A stretch of DNA of 64,000 bases, taken from contig WHUZ01000033.1 in NCBI GenBank assembly GCA_015179045.1, forward strand, positions 310,001 through 374,000, read 5' to 3'. Shown here in pieces: positions 11,563 through 25,752 of this stretch. Each line of letters opens with the position of its first letter. Positions within the stretch are counted from its first letter, which is position 1. Made by a program: the position numbers and the translations under genes. Under the pieces are notes generated by a model that worked only from the letters and a program-made list of their open reading frames with translations, ran no database searches and had not been told where the DNA came from. The DNA is from Kalaharituber pfeilii (taxonomy: Eukaryota > Ascomycota > Pezizomycetes > Pezizales > Pezizaceae).

Positions 11563-14500
11563 TGTAGGCCTTCGTGGTCGCACCTGCAAACGCAACTAGG
11601 TCAGATTATATAATGTCGGAGCCGTACTTGTGTGTATGAGTAGTTGAAGCTGACCATCCGAAGTTATTCTGAAACAGTGCCGATGAAATTGCAAGGCGCA
11701 AAGGTTGATTCGAGATTTGCAAATTCCCGCAATCGATAGAGCGGATGAATGGATGCGGATGAAGCCGCCCCTCTGGTTTGGATCAGCTCACGGCCCTGTC
11801 GAGCCACCTTGTCCGCCGCCGCCGCAGAAGAACAAGATTCCTCAGGTTTCGGTTTCCCTGAACACGTTTTTGGATGGATTTGCCTTGCCGGTATTTATCC
11901 GGGAGCAGGACTGGGGGCCTAGTACGGGACCATGAACCTTTGTATGGAAGAGCCCCTAACCGACTAGAGAGAGAGACCTATTATGCCGCCTCGGGGCCCC
12001 GACGTGTATGGATAAATTAGCAATTAGCAAATGTCGCTCGTTCCGTTCTGACAGCTAAGGGTGCGTAGTGTTAATCCGGGAAATCTCTATTGTCTTCGTG
12101 CACGAAACCTGTGGCGAGAGGACCACAGTTTGTCCAGTTGATCGGTCTCTGAAGGGGGGACCCTTTCCAATCCAGTCGCCAATACTCGTAGTGGGCTGTC
12201 CACTTGCAAGCCTCAATGCCTTTTAGAAATGCCACCTCAATTGAGGTGCACGTGAAACTAACACTGTGCTAGCAATGAATCAATGGCATAAATTTGAATA
12301 GTCGTGGTCCTATCTGCCTACGCCCTGTGGCAGCACGTTTGAATCAGAACTCACTTCATAGGACTACATTCATTAGCTTTTTTTTTTTTAACTTGCCTCA
12401 GCCTAGGGTAGGTTGGTGCCGCCACTTTTCGAAACACAAGTTTAGAGATCAAAGCAGAAATCCTCAGTCTGCATTAAAAACGCTGATTGGGTGACGTGGT
12501 CAAATCTCAATCACGGTGGAGGCTGTATGCGTAGATATTATGGCTCGGGTGCTTGTGCTGAAAACAGAGCCCGAGGTTGAGGATTTTCAGAGACAGGGTG
12601 TAAGGTGGGGGAGAGGGCTGTAGGATGTAGCCCTCCTTTTAGCATGGGCGTTGGAGATCTCGGAGCTAACAAAGCCGGGGCAGTTGTGAGTACTCAGTGT
12701 CACGAGCAAATTTTAAAGCACATATACACAAGTGCAATAATAGGTGAGTTACCGGTCTATGTCGATGCACCACCACGCATGCATTAGGCTCATCCAAGTA
12801 CACGGGAGTATGACAGATCTGGCAGCGCCTGGTTTGTTCGAAATCTTTGTAAGTGGCGTGTCCGTCGATAGCAGGATGAGGACTGCACTTTGATATGCAG
12901 AGCCCATCCCCCTCAAAGAAACTCACCAATAGGCAAAAGTTATTTCACGCTGAGCCAAGCACTCCCCGTGGTTGCATCTGTGCACGAAATCTCTCCAGGC
13001 GGTGAAATCTCTTCGTCCCAACGTCCTCAAAGCCTGTGTATTGTACTGGATATATCGTAAGATACATGCGACAGTATTTTGGAGAAAGTCTATTCATTTC
13101 TGCGAGTTTTCAACATGAATGTTCAAGAGCAGCAATATAATGAATGTATTTAGTACAAGTCATCCGTGGGCAATGATTTAGAGGTTATTCGCACGGAAGG
13201 GACATCCGCCAGTGGCGCTGTATGTGAGAAGCTCATCATGGTACAAGATTAGAAACCCTGTAGGTTCCTGTCTAGGTACCGAACTAAGACAACCCCGTTC
13301 TGTTTTAGTGCGGGCATGATCCTCCGGGTACATTCGTCGAGTACCAAGTTGATCTAGAACTCTGATATTAGGTTTCGGGAAGGTCTTGTATCGGGTGCAT
13401 CTTCGGATTATGGTTGGTAAAACGTAACCGCAGCAACTTGCATCGCATTTGCAAATTCCCATGGACCGCATGCATCCACCCAGGTCGAACAGTTTTGCAT
13501 GCAAGTTACTGCACAATTGACAACCATGTCGCTTCTGTAATCCCGTTAGTTGTGACTAATCCTCCTACAGATATGCAAACTGACCTTTACGCAGCTGGCT
13601 CCAGTCGAGCGTTCACACGTACAATGTTGTCTCATGAATATTATCGCTGCTTTGGATATGAGAAATCAGCTTTTTTCCAAATTCATGATAGAAGAGTTGT
13701 ACATTTATCTCATAAAATTTCTCCGAATTGCCACATCCTAGGGTGATCCAGCCAAGCCTTCATGTTTGAAATGTGGAGGATATTACCTAGCAGAAATACA
13801 CAACTCCTGCGAGGCAAGTTTTATGGGAAAGACATTGCTTGGCTGATCGGCACGTCCTTGATGGTGGTAGCTGTTCAGTTTATTTTGCGTCATATATCGA
13901 GACGAGAAACAAATTCTTGAAAGATGAAATAAGAGTAGTTACTCTATTGTTTTCATCTGAATTGGGATTAGCTTAAGTCAACAGGGATTTGTTTCGCTGT
14001 ATCTATCCATAACGAGCCTTGGAGTTATGGACCCTGAACATGGTACGACGGACCAATAAAGTTGGGAAAGCAAAGTAAGAACTGTTGATTAAAGAATGAG
14101 ATTTAAGTCGGCCGGGATAAGCGTCCGATGTGGCAAAAAAAATACACTGCAAATGTTGAACATCATGCAATTACTGATTCCAAGGTTACGACGACTGTTT
14201 GTTGAGCGGCAACTGAGGCCCGGCATGGGGCTAGTTTTTCTGTTCTGACTAGCGGTATGTGTTCCTTGGATTACCAGAACTACCTTCTCGCTGGCGCAGG
14301 CGGAAAGACGTTGCAGCATGCCGCAAATTTGGGGCTGCCCCAGCCTGCACTACTCGAAGCAGCCCCCGATGAGCTGCTAGTAACTTGAAAAATGCCTACA
14401 ATGTTAAGCACACATACTGCTAAGCCTACTCTCGTACCTATTCTAAAGTAAGCCTTGAAATCTGCTTTGAAAACGTAAAGGGATAGAGCAACGGGCCATT

Positions 14501-17500
14501 GTCTGCTACCTAACACGTTGCCTCATCTCTCTTTTCATTTGCCACAGCAGCATGATGCTCAGCTCCCGGTGAGTGAAAGAGTGCAAGGTTAGGCACTGTG
14601 GATAAAAAGAGTAGCATTTTCGTGCCGTGTGGAAACCACTGGTGGAGCCTTCGGGTTTTTGTCCGGTGTAAACGCAGCGGAGGACACAGCTGCGAGATAG
14701 TACTCGCATGAGCTCGTATACCGTTCTCGTATCTAAGGTAAAGATGAATTCTTGTGGCAATTGATGATTCGTAAACCCAGTGGACAGAACCTGTGAATAG
14801 AAAAGCCAATAGAGACAGCCTTTCGCAAGCAGGGGGCGGGTTAACATGTTTGCAGACGACATTGACGCTTAAGCCCATATATGGAAGACTTTGTCACCTT
14901 CAGTTCACCCTACCCACTGGCACCGGAGTAATCCACATGGTTCCAGTAGCTCTGCAGTATGCAGGTGTAAAATTCCATGGATTTTTACTCCTCCATGGCC
15001 TCAAAGTCTCATTCGTTACTCAAGCGCATACAGTCTTGGTGAAATGCTGTCCCGAGCTGGATGATTGTCTTTTAACCCCACTTCAGGGTTCAGAGTTGCC
15101 CGAGGCAGAACAACCGCACTTCCGTGTCAAGATCGACACAATGCAGTTTCTAGCCAGTGAAATCTCCTTTTTTGTGAAGTGTGTGCACTGATGGCGAGCT
15201 CGCCCCAAGTTGAACATGCCAATATCTGCGGAACTATCGGCAGCACCTTCTCAATATCTGCAACCATGCACCCAGTAGAACGAATCACTCTCTCAAATCC
15301 GCTCAAGTACCTGCCCAGCTTGATGTGCTAATGGGCAATTTATCGACAAGTCCAGGCAGGGGTTCTCAAATGATTAATGTTTCAACGCTTCAGTGGGTTT
15401 GCTTGCCGCCCCGCAGGGTTTTCGTTCGTTAGGATCACAACTCCGGCTGGGCAGTAAATCAATAACCCTGGAATTCTTTACCCCATAAAAAACGGGTTAT
15501 TCGATTTCCCACTGCGTTATTCCTAGCCTGCATTCACACGGACATATCAGTTTTGGTACCGGTTTGCCAGGCCTGGTGCTACTTACTTAGGTACTTCCAA
15601 TAAGCGGGTTGGGTTGTGCCGCCCTGTAATCACAACTAATACTTCGTTGTCTGTCTCTGCTGTCGTTTGTGAACGCTAAGTGCAGCTGATGCAGGACACA
15701 GCGTCCAGCTGCCTCCATGAGAAACCTAACTAGGGCCCACCGCTACTTGGTTCCACTTGGCTTTAATGTAAAGCTACCGCATTAGACACAGAACAGCGTG
15801 TCGAGACCCATATTACCCACAAACCTACGCAACCTACGTAGGAGACGTGTAAGGCGCGTGGATCGTCAAGGACGGCATTGCTTCATGGTACTACCTACTT
15901 TTATCAGGCAACTCTGTAGTGCCCCTATTGTGGTGACATTAGGTCTTCATGCTTCACGTCCGTCGAGATGAGGACTCAATAGGCTTACATTGAGAGACAG
16001 ACAGCTCCGCATGCATCGGACTGGATTCAGATTGTTGCCCACGGGTGCCGTAGGAGTTACTGTGTTGTTCGATGCACAGATTCTCCTTGATCTGCTCCTC
16101 TGAGTACCCGCCCGTACATCCCTGAGGGAATCTAGTTAGGGACGCGCCAGCATCTAACACGCCTAGTATATACACATTCCAGTTGGATTCTCGTGGGTAA
16201 GGACTACTTGATTCATCGAAGCTGTGACCGGTCAGGCGTGCCGATTGCCTCATCATGTTACTGCAGGGAGTCCAGATATCAAAGCCTGAAGTTTTCTCGC
16301 TGCAGGACGGGGCATTCTATTTGGTAGCTGGTCCTGACCCATAATCTCACTGTTAATAATAGGTCCCAACGGACTTGAGGAATTAAACTCACGAATAGGC
16401 AAGTCCATTGCATTTTAAACATTCCAACAAGATTTCTAAATATTCAAACGTGGCTCCAGTAATGCAGTGATGAGTATTATGTTGATTAACAGTCCTCTCA
16501 ATCATAGTCTGAGGCATGCCAAAAGATGTTTGGCTGCAAATGTGAAGCCCAGCGTTCATAGGACCTCTCCATTTGGAATCCGCCGGGAAAACTCCAACAT
16601 CAGAATACCCAGACCGTCAAACGTCAAGGTCAGGCTTTTGCGCCGTATATTCCGGTATCTAAATGGTTCCCATTGCTAGAATACTTGTCGATCGGGATTA
16701 CCAGCATTGACTGTCCTGTTGACCTAAATTGCGAAACGTAAACAAGTACAAACAGGCTGAAAAGGGTTTTTGATAAACGGGTTAGAAAGGATGAGAAATA
16801 GCCAGCTTTCAGGTGGGTATAATTGTTCAGAACCTGCTCGATAAGTCCAAGCTAAAACAGTATTCATGACCAGACAGAGATAAACCACAACACAACACGG
16901 ATCAACAACCATCTTCATCCCCTGTGAAATCGAACGCAAGAAATCAAGTCGGAAAAATTCTTCTCGAGCGCAACAGCAATCTCGAGCTAATTATTGAGGT
17001 TTGCCAGGTGCACGTTGTTGCTGCGGTTGCATCTAAAATGTATTATAGGACTGAAGTCCGAAGATGTGAGGGCATGCAGTCTGGAAGGACAGACTTACAG
17101 AAAATTTACCCTCGCTTCCGACCCGGAAGTATTTTTTTTTTTTTCTTTTCTTTTCCTAAGAGTCCGACGATAACCCTCATTGCTCGCTTTGTCTACTTTT
17201 CCTTGAATACCTTGGTGTGGCAATCGTCTATCTCGGATAACGGCAAAATCAGTACAGTACCTATAGAGATTGCACATTCCGACCAGGTTAAGACACATGG
17301 GAAGGCAAAAAGCAGCGAGTTCAGATTTCAGAATGCCAACAGATAAAGCGGGACAGCTACCGGAAGCGGGTCCAGCAGATGGAGGCGTGAAACAGCCCCC
17401 GCCACCACGTTCGCACGAAGGAGATGGTGAAGTGTGTGTGTGTGTGTGTGTTGGGAGGTGGGGGGGGGGGGGGGGGGGGAAGGGGAATCACTGTAGGCTG

Positions 17501-20051
17501 TCCGTGACCTCCTAGACAGTGAGATATCTAAGAGCGGGATTCAAATGCAATATTGAGGAATGAGGGCACCGTTAAAATGAGAAAAGAAAGCAATATCGTT
17601 ATACTCAAAGGTGGAGTCAGAGAGGGAAAAGGAGGGAGAGGTTGAGGGTATAACCTAGAACAGCAGTGTGCCCCGGCGGATAGCGGAAAAGGAAGTCCAG
17701 AGGGGTAGCAATAGAGGGCTGGAGGCTGCAGTTTCAATGATGCCGTGAAGCGGAGGACGTCAGAAGGAGTCATTCTGAGCAATGATTATGCGAGATGAGA
17801 GGGGAAGGGGAGAGGGCGCGCAGGAGAGGGGTAGGGAGGGGATGGGGAGGGCGCGGGGCAGGATTGGAAGGGTTGCAATTCAAGCCACAGTGGCTCCGGT
17901 TGGAGACTGGGTGGCGTTGGGCTCGGCGATTTGTCTTCCCAGATCTAGAAGACTCCACTTGAGCGGCAACAGGCTAACTTTCGCACTGAGAGAGTAGTAG
18001 TATGCCGGGGTTGAGGACAGAGGGGTAGGAAGGGTCTCCGGAGGTGTCTAGAGAGGCCAGCGAGGGCTGCGGAAGGCTGCGGAAGGCGACGAGCACGCTG
18101 ACCAGCCCGTGGTAGCCACGTGCATCTGCAACTGTACCAGATCAAAGAATCATTCATTGCCCGTCTAGCCTCAGGACAGGCCTCTTCTGCTCTGAGAGGG
18201 CTTCGTGCGGGCCGGGAACGCCGTGAGGACGGGGGGCGAGATGGGTGCGGTGGAGCATGTGGGCAAGCTTGTCTCTCACGATGCCGATGCTGCGGCGGTG
18301 GAAGGCTTGAGGAGGACTGCTCTGGCACGGGGGCGTCAGGTGGCTGCGGCACGCCTACGCCACCCTGCCCACGCCCGCCGGGTGCCGTGCGCAAAAAGCG
18401 TCTGGCACGTGTGGCGCGGGCGCGCAGAATTCGCTGGCCCAGCGGGCAGCAGCCGCGCAGCTACTTACTATAGCTATGCTCACAGCACATCTGCCGCGGC
18501 CCTGGTCTCTGCGCAGCGCGGCGGCTCGAAGCCGGCAACGCCCCACTCCCATGTGGCGGGACGCAGAGTGCGCCCTGCATCTGCAGCCCCCAGTACTTGA
18601 TGCGGAGGCCCGCCTCTCCTCGAGCTCGCAAGCAGTCGCTGCTCCCACGTCCCGTGACCATGTCTTGGCACAGGTCCTCGCCCCCAGCTTGCCAGCGCAG
18701 TGCCCTTCGTGCCAGCCCCCAGCAGAACCGACATCAAAGCTCCCAATTCCCCTCTCCCCGTCCTCCCCTGCTCCCTCCCCTCAACCGGCTCTCCATCCCA
18801 CCACCCCCCCCTCCCTTCCCGCACCTCGCAGAGTTCTCCGTCCGCTACGATCATGAGCCTCCTGCTCTTATTCTAGCTCAGCTGATCGATCGCTGAGAGC
18901 CATACCCACAACCTTTACATTATTCGTCCTCTTACGTTGTGTCCTGATAACGTCCTATTTTCAAGATTTCCGCTTTTTTGGCACTACGCAGCACTTGAAC
19001 TCCAAAAGGTCGAGATCTGCCGTTTCACACAACAGACCCCTGTCATTCCAGCAGATCCGTAACCCCATGGAGCATTCGAAGACGGGTATCAGCAAGCTAT
19101 ACCTGGGGCTGCTGGAAAGGCTTCTGTTCTGAAGATGCGGTATGTGATCTCTACTAATGAAGAGTGTTACGCCTAACTTTGCACTAGAATGTTACAACGT
19201 ACAAACTTTGTCCATCGGGCTTGGTGCACGGTTCGATAACGATTATTAGTAGACGTACATTAGTGTTCGGAGACGATGATTGGCAGAATTTAAGTACCGC
19301 TGGCAACTCAGGCCGCCAGCGATGTAGATTGAAGAGGTAAAAGCTTTTCAGGTCGGAGTTCGCCCAATAGGATTGCTCCAAGTCAAGCGCAGTCAGGTAA
19401 CAACTTGGAGGACGCACAGCATGCATCACGGTCTACGTGCCTATTGGTCATACTACAGTGAGATCATAGAGTATGTTTGAAATTCAAAACCTCTGCTCTT
19501 GCAATATTCCTCATCAACATACATGTTGTTTGATATTGCCGTTGTGAGATCTCCCTCTGGTCTCAGGAACTAACTCAAATTATATGAAACGAGATAGCAA
19601 CCCTGGCAGAACGCATGCATATTAATACTATTCCAGGATTTTTCCATTTGATGCCTCTTTTATGATTTTGCCTTCAATTCAAACATGAAATCTGTTCGCT
19701 TTGAATGAAGGAGGGGTGGACCAATGGAAAGAGATTCGCATTCAAATGCGTGCTGTCGTTCCATGAGCTCTGGTCCTGATATAGAAATGTACAAACGTCA
19801 CAGAAGGTATGTTCATAACCTACAGAGACGGCTACAATGTGGTACAAAAGTTTCACCGAACGTGAAAGGAATGTTTGAAGGTCAGACAGTGATTGTAAAT
19901 AAATACTCACCCCTGCTCTCTTTCTTTATTCCTATTATCGAACCATCCCTTTCATGACCAAAAATACAAGAGCAATCCAGCACATTCTTCTACAACTTCT
20001 TGTACAAAAAAGTTTTAGCAGACAATTTCTCCAATCGCACAAGCGAAGACG
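11563..20051. other. 8.5-kb region without a supported gene
   Basis: I see no domain, spliceable gene or RNA gene here. The first part is probably the promoter/5' UTR of the YTH gene. A (TG)n run followed by a G tract lies at 17432-17479. A block of about 0.9 kb (17990-18870) is visibly richer in G+C and CpG than its surroundings and has open frames on both strands, none recognisable. The rest is ordinary non-coding sequence as far as I can read it. Confidence 0.55.
17432..17479. repeat. (TG)n microsatellite plus 20-base G tract
   Basis: GTGTGTG from 17432 to 17450, a short spacer, then G from 17460 to 17479. Simple-sequence DNA; the G-run length is probably unreliable in the assembly. Confidence 0.9.
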
Positions 20052-20525
20052 ATGTCTCAGGTGCAGGCGTTCTATACTGCTCCCGCTACCTATTCGGGTC
20101 AACAATTACCCGCTACCCCGGGCTACGTATACATTCTAGTTCAAGGGCAACTAAAGCTAGTCGTGGCATCCAAGCCCCAACCCGCTAACCCCAGCGAACC
20201 ATGGACCAAATATCACCAGGCCCCACAACCTTCTCCGCCCTCAGCCGAAAAGAATGAAAATTCGAAGACTGGTTGGGCCCGCTTTCAAGAGGAGAAGAAA
20301 GCGAAGCCCAAAGCGGGTTGGGAAAAGTATGCTGACTGGAAGAAAGCCGAAGAGCAGAAGCCTGCACCAACAAATGAAGCACCGAAGCAAACTGCCTGCT
20401 GTCCACACTGGCCCCCACCTCCAAGATATCCCGCCCGAGATTTCCCCAGGCCTAGTACGAGAGTGGGTCATGAACATCACTACCACTATTACCACGTGAA
20501 GCGCAGAGTCAACTGGGACGAGTAG
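20052..20525 (+). CDS. Small hypothetical protein with W-x-K/R-Y/F motifs
   Basis: A single-exon 157-residue protein from ATG 20052. No catalytic domain, signal peptide or membrane segment is seen. The N-terminus is Gln/Pro/Tyr-rich; a charged middle part follows; the C-terminus is His/Tyr-rich (HEHHYHYYH) and ends VNWDE. The middle carries three copies of a short tryptophan motif: PWTKY, GWARF and GWEKYADW, separated by Lys/Glu/Pro-rich linkers. A downstream gene at 26303 carries the same motif three times, including an identical GWARF. That shared pattern, and a composition that is not random, make this a likely real gene. Its function is unknown; the motif could be a docking or assembly motif, which is inference. 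Confidence 0.6.
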   Translation: MSQVQAFYTAPATYSGQQLPATPGYVYILVQGQLKLVVASKPQPANPSEPWTKYHQAPQPSPPSAEKNENSKTGWARFQEEKKAKPKAGWEKYADWKKAEEQKPAPTNEAPKQTACCPHWPPPPRYPARDFPRPSTRVGHEHHYHYYHVKRRVNWDE

Positions 20526-22212
20526 GGACAGCATTCTGTTGACGAACTTCAGTTCCAAGGCCAAAGAATAGTGTCGGCGTTTAAACACACAATGGCATCA
20601 TTCCATTCTATCTTGGCTTTGAACTTACTGAATCCTACGTTCCTATTTTTCTTTCTCTCCCCTTGTTGGTCCAACGTCTGTTACTCTCATCATTTTGTTC
20701 ACTTGCAACAACTCTTTCTGGATGTACCTGGCTGTGCAGACTCCAGCCTGGTTTTTGCCACTGTTTACTCTATTGGACGAGTCTCAGGGATATTGCTTGA
20801 TTTTGATACAAACTATACCCGCGGATTTTCTTGGCTTTCGTTTCCCATTTCGTTTGTATAAGTCACTGGAAGTGGAATATGATAGTTCATCGTTTTACCT
20901 TATATGTCAGAATGACTTTGGACAACTAAGTGGTGTGTTTTGCGTTTCTCCTTCTCGCATGATGATGTAGTTTCCCGTGACACTCCCCACTATAATCCTT
21001 CTATGTTGCCACGCCAAGGCGATGTGAACGTCAGAGGCTGGAACGCTACAATCTAAGACAAAAAGACGAAATTCAAAGTGTATCGAATTTTCATGGCAGC
21101 GATGAATTGAAAATTGTGGATGTGTTTTTCCTATTCTAGGTGACTGAGAAGCGGGTGACGTACCGGTACGCTACTTCTGGCGGTACATACCACTCTAGTC
21201 TCACACCAAGTAATCTGTGATGAGACTAGTACCACTCACTGAACTTTGTGTCTACAATGGCAGCGCGTACATGCGCGACAAACTTTATGCCCAACTACGG
21301 TTTAATGCCCCTGGCTTCTATTTCGAACCCCAAGTATACGTGGACGCTAATCGCTCCTTTTTTCCTTTGACTGCGTTTGAATGATACGTTTATCTTGTGC
21401 ACATCTAATGTACATGAACTCAGCGCCTACAAAAGCAATCAAGTACAATTTCAATTCGACGCGAAGCTTCATGGATATGTACTAAAAATACATGTATATC
21501 TGAAAGACGTGTCGCGAGAATAAGCTTTTTTTTTTCCCCCCTCCAGTAAACATACGCATGAAAGAACGTGGCAGCCAGGGATGAGTGGAGTAGGTAGGGT
21601 CGCGAAAGTTGGGGGCCGACAGAGTGGGGAGATGGATTGTCTGCTTTGATTCGATTTCGCCGAAGTGAAGGGGTATATGTATGTATGTATGTATACCGGG
21701 AGCCGAGATCCGGCATTGAAGATCGATCAGGGGTTGCTTCGAGTGTGGGCTGGGGTGGGGTTAATGCTTATGTTGGCACTGGATCCATGATTGAGTGAAA
21801 AATACGGAGTATGCATGTCTTTGAAATCTCACGCCGGGATATGTATTTTATGAGGAGAGATGATTTTTCTCGTTTTTCTGTCCTTTTTTTTGTGACGAGA
21901 GAGTGGGATTGCGGAATGGAAGGTGGGCGGGAGGTAGAGGTAGGGTACATGAACAGTATTGGATGTCCAGTTACTACATGAATACGATAGAAGTACTATT
22001 CTGCTGAGATAGTTTACAGCTACTAGTCTCGAGCCAGTGATTGGTGGTAGACAATACTTGTACTTACTTACCCCAACCTATCTTGGAAGTGAACTTGTGA
22101 GGAGCTGAAGTGTATACGTGGGCATGTGCTTAAGAAATGCCGAATTATGTAACTTCAGGTAGGTAAGGTATCCAGATGCAGTACCCCATATGCCCTTTTT
22201 TTTTTGCTTTAG

Positions 22213-22263
<51 letters not shown>

Positions 22264-24150
22264 GCTGGCGCAGACCACGATTGTGCAAAAAAACGCCAAC
22301 ATTGGGAATTGGAACGTGAAAAGGAAGTGAAGGAAAAAAACTAATAATAAAAGAATTGAAAAATGGAAGAGAAAAGAAAGTAAAATAGAAATTAAACCAC
22401 TTCCCCCTCCTTATGTCTCCCCGGCTCCAATTCACTTCAGTTCTCACCCCCCTCCTCCACCCACACACCCCCTCCACCCAAATCCTTCCCTCATTTCCCA
22501 TGCCTTAGCCAGCCTATTATCTGCGAACCATATACCCCGTCACAAAAAGCCTATTGCTTCTACAAGACAAATAGAATTAACAAAAAGCCAAAAGCCACTG
22601 CCAGCCACTTATGAAACTTTCTTCGCAGTACCTCCCGAGAATAATGTAAGCAAAATGGGAATTTTGCAAACGTTTAAGTATGTAAAGCAAATCGAGATAA
22701 TCGATAATCATGGCTGCTGTAGCAATAAGAAAGTTCGATATAACCGAACTCTACTAGTTAACTACCTTATCCGGGAAAATTTTGTTCTCAGCACCAGGAT
22801 TATTTTTACTACTCACGAATGTTGGTATGTCTTCTCAAGACCGTTCTCAATCACTAAATACCTCTATGCCTCCAAACTGTCTAAATAGGCGACGACAAAC
22901 AGTTTCTCAAAAAGGTAGTCTCAAAGATGCAGCGAGACCTAACTATGCTTCATGGTTAAAGTATGATAACTAATGCTATTGTTGCAGGTAGCGGAATAAA
23001 TTTACCCAGCGACAATTGCAAAATCCACTTGATGAAAAGATAAGACTATAAACGAAGAACAATATAAAAAGTGTCCGTTTTGTAACATGTGCTTGTGATA
23101 TGCGCATGTTTTGAAAAATATAAATAAAATAAATAAATAAGTAAGTAAATAAGTAAAGGTGAATGGGATTTGTCCAACTGCAGCCGGTACAGGTAAGTTA
23201 ATTTTTTTTTTCCCCTTGAACTTGGTAGAGAGATGTTTCCTATGAAGGTCTGGAGGGATTGGATTGATAGCACAGGTTGCACTTACCCCCAAGGGGTTTC
23301 CTGGGGTGGATATTGACGATGGTGATGTGGGATCTATTTTTATTTATTTCATTTTATTTTCTTTCATTATATGCATTTGGGAGAGGGTACCTCGGAGAGC
23401 TCCTGGCCTCAACATATATACCGAAGGGAAGAGTAAATAATAAAAAAAAAATAATAAAAAAATAATAATAATAATCAAATACATTCAAAGTTCTATATGT
23501 TCGTCTTACCTGGAAAAGTGGCTAAAAACATGCCAGGAAACAGGCAGTGAATTAATTTATCAATTAGGTGCCCGACAAATTCTCATGAGTCCGAATGTGC
23601 GTTTTTGATGGTTTGCCGTTTGCCATGAAGATGATGGTTACCGTAACGAAAGCGTCGGTGCAAAATTCCGGATTCTCCTCTTTTACTGTCGGATGGTAAT
23701 TGTTTAATTAGTCGCCACTGCATCTCTCTAAAGTGCCACCGCGATTGCTGGTGGCGATAAGCTGAACAGAAAACAAAAAAAAAAAAAAATTGTTGGGGCA
23801 AGGAAACTGAGCTAAGGGAGGTGATTGGCGGGACCTAGTCAATTCGCCTCCAGCAAACCTTAGACTATCTGAACCTGTTCCTTTACCAAACGAAAATCTG
23901 TCCACATGCCATAATCTGGGGTTGTGTGGCGATGTAGTGCAATCCCGGCTCGCTAACTAGACTACCCAACGTCCCGCCTCGTTGTCAGAATTTTTTTTCA
24001 TCCAGAGTGTGGTGTGAGAGCGACATGTAACTTGTTTTTCGCGAGGATCTAAAAAACCATGCTGAGTCATTGAAACAAACCACTAAGGAACCTGGGTTAC
24101 ATAGTGGCGCGCCTGTCGCATTTGCCACTCGATTCTCAATCTGGGGTCTT

Positions 24151-24204
24151 TCTTTTTTCCCCTCTTTTTTTTAATTAAATAACATTACTCGCGTGCCGGA
24201 TCTT
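24151..24204 (-). mobile_element. LINE-tail retroposon stub (family A), degenerate
   Basis: On the minus strand this reads CCGGCACGCGAGTAATG followed by an interrupted A-rich tail, matching the 3' tail of the LINE at position 1. It is flanked by TGGGGTCTT at 24142-24150 and 24205-24213, a 9-bp direct repeat consistent with target-site duplication. Only about 25 bp of non-tail sequence remains. Confidence 0.6.
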
Positions 24205-25718
24205 TGGGGTCTTGGTTATTAAACTGAGAAGAACAGGCAGGAGTAACCGCCAGACTACAGGTGCATGCATTACGTTTCCTGGGCGGATCAGGTTTATTGC
24301 CACCGGAGGGCTTGTAGACTACCTGTTACTTTGTGTGGGCATCGTCACCAATATATTAATGTAAGTAGAACTTATGTAATGTTCCATATCATGCTTATGC
24401 AGCCTTAAACCAGACTAACCGCTCAGTGTGCTGTTATCGATTCGTCCGATTCGAAGACTGGTACTTATGCAAACTCTACATAAGAAGTTACTTGATTGTT
24501 TTTTTTTTTTTAAAAAAAATTTCCATATGACCCTAGTTACAGCTGCTCGACATATACTTGTAATGCGTGACAATGTAGCCGGCCCACTCAAGATAACTTA
24601 CCTAAGTACCTAATAGTACTGACTGATCTCATACCCACACTTGCTTTTCCATACTTATGTACGTACCACCAGTATATAATTTACCAAAACTCAGATTCAT
24701 TAGCAGTCACTTATATACTGCGTACAGCGTTACACAGCTCACCCTCAATCTAAACATACGCGCCGGCCCGAAAGCGTACCATTGAATTGATCGCAATTCC
24801 AAGTTCCTCCAACCCCAGCACAAAACAGTTATTATTAATATCTATGCATACCTACCACGCATTTGGTATTCAATACGGAGACCGTTTTTTTCTATTCTAT
24901 TCTACCTTTTTCAGAGTCACATCACTGGGCCTATTTTTCTCGATTCTTAGGTATTGTAGATAGCGATGGCGGTTTTATTCATTCAATATCGCAGCTAAAA
25001 GAATCCAGATGGCCGGGGAAGTCCGCATTTGTGTGCGTGGGTTCTCAGAGGATTTTGGGAAATCGCATTTGGGGACCTGGGGAATGTGATGTGAGGGAAG
25101 TTAGCTCCGAAGAGGGTGCTAGGCTGTATGCTAGTACTAGCTGCCCGGGAGGAAGTGTATTCGAGTGCCCAGACTTTTTGAATTTACTTGGTACTTACTA
25201 GAGTAGGTGATTTCTATGTTTCTTTGGAATATTTGTGCACTCGCTTCAGGGCGTGGAAGTTCTGCATTGCTTCAATTTTCTTTCCCCTGCCCAGGCCCAC
25301 GAACTTACACAAGCAGCTCAGCACCATACCGCAAGTAACTTACGTACTGTACTTCGCTGCCATGATGAATGGAGAAGGACCGCTGAGGAGACGTAATATC
25401 AAACCCCCCTCCTCCCCTCCCTCCAAACGCGCAAACACTACTCTTGAATTTTTCGAAACCATGAAGTTAATCCAGACACTGGACAGCCTCCTGCACGTTT
25501 CATCGCGTACATGACGAACCTCGTCAGTCAAGACCAGCCCCACGCAGTCGAAAATACAACATGACATTGTGTATAATTGAAAGTTGAAAATGTTGTTATG
25601 GCAATGGAAATCAGCCATGCTCGTGCTGAAGAAAACTTGTCATTTTCTCATTCCAGGGGATTTTTGTGGTTCGGATGGCTCGGAGATATTACAAGTTACG
25701 AACCATTCCAAAAAGAAA

Positions 25719-25721
25719 AAA

Positions 25722-25752
<31 letters not shown>
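25719..25752. repeat. (AAAT)n microsatellite
   Basis: About eight uninterrupted tetramer units. Simple sequence with no other feature. Confidence 0.9.

Noticed and set aside
18205..18600. 131-codon GC-rich open frame
   Set aside because: The region is open on several frames of both strands because stop codons are rare in GC-rich DNA; no domain or intron supports it.
24863..25201. 112-codon frame that looks protein-like
   Set aside because: It lacks an ATG start and has no recognisable domain or neighbour support.
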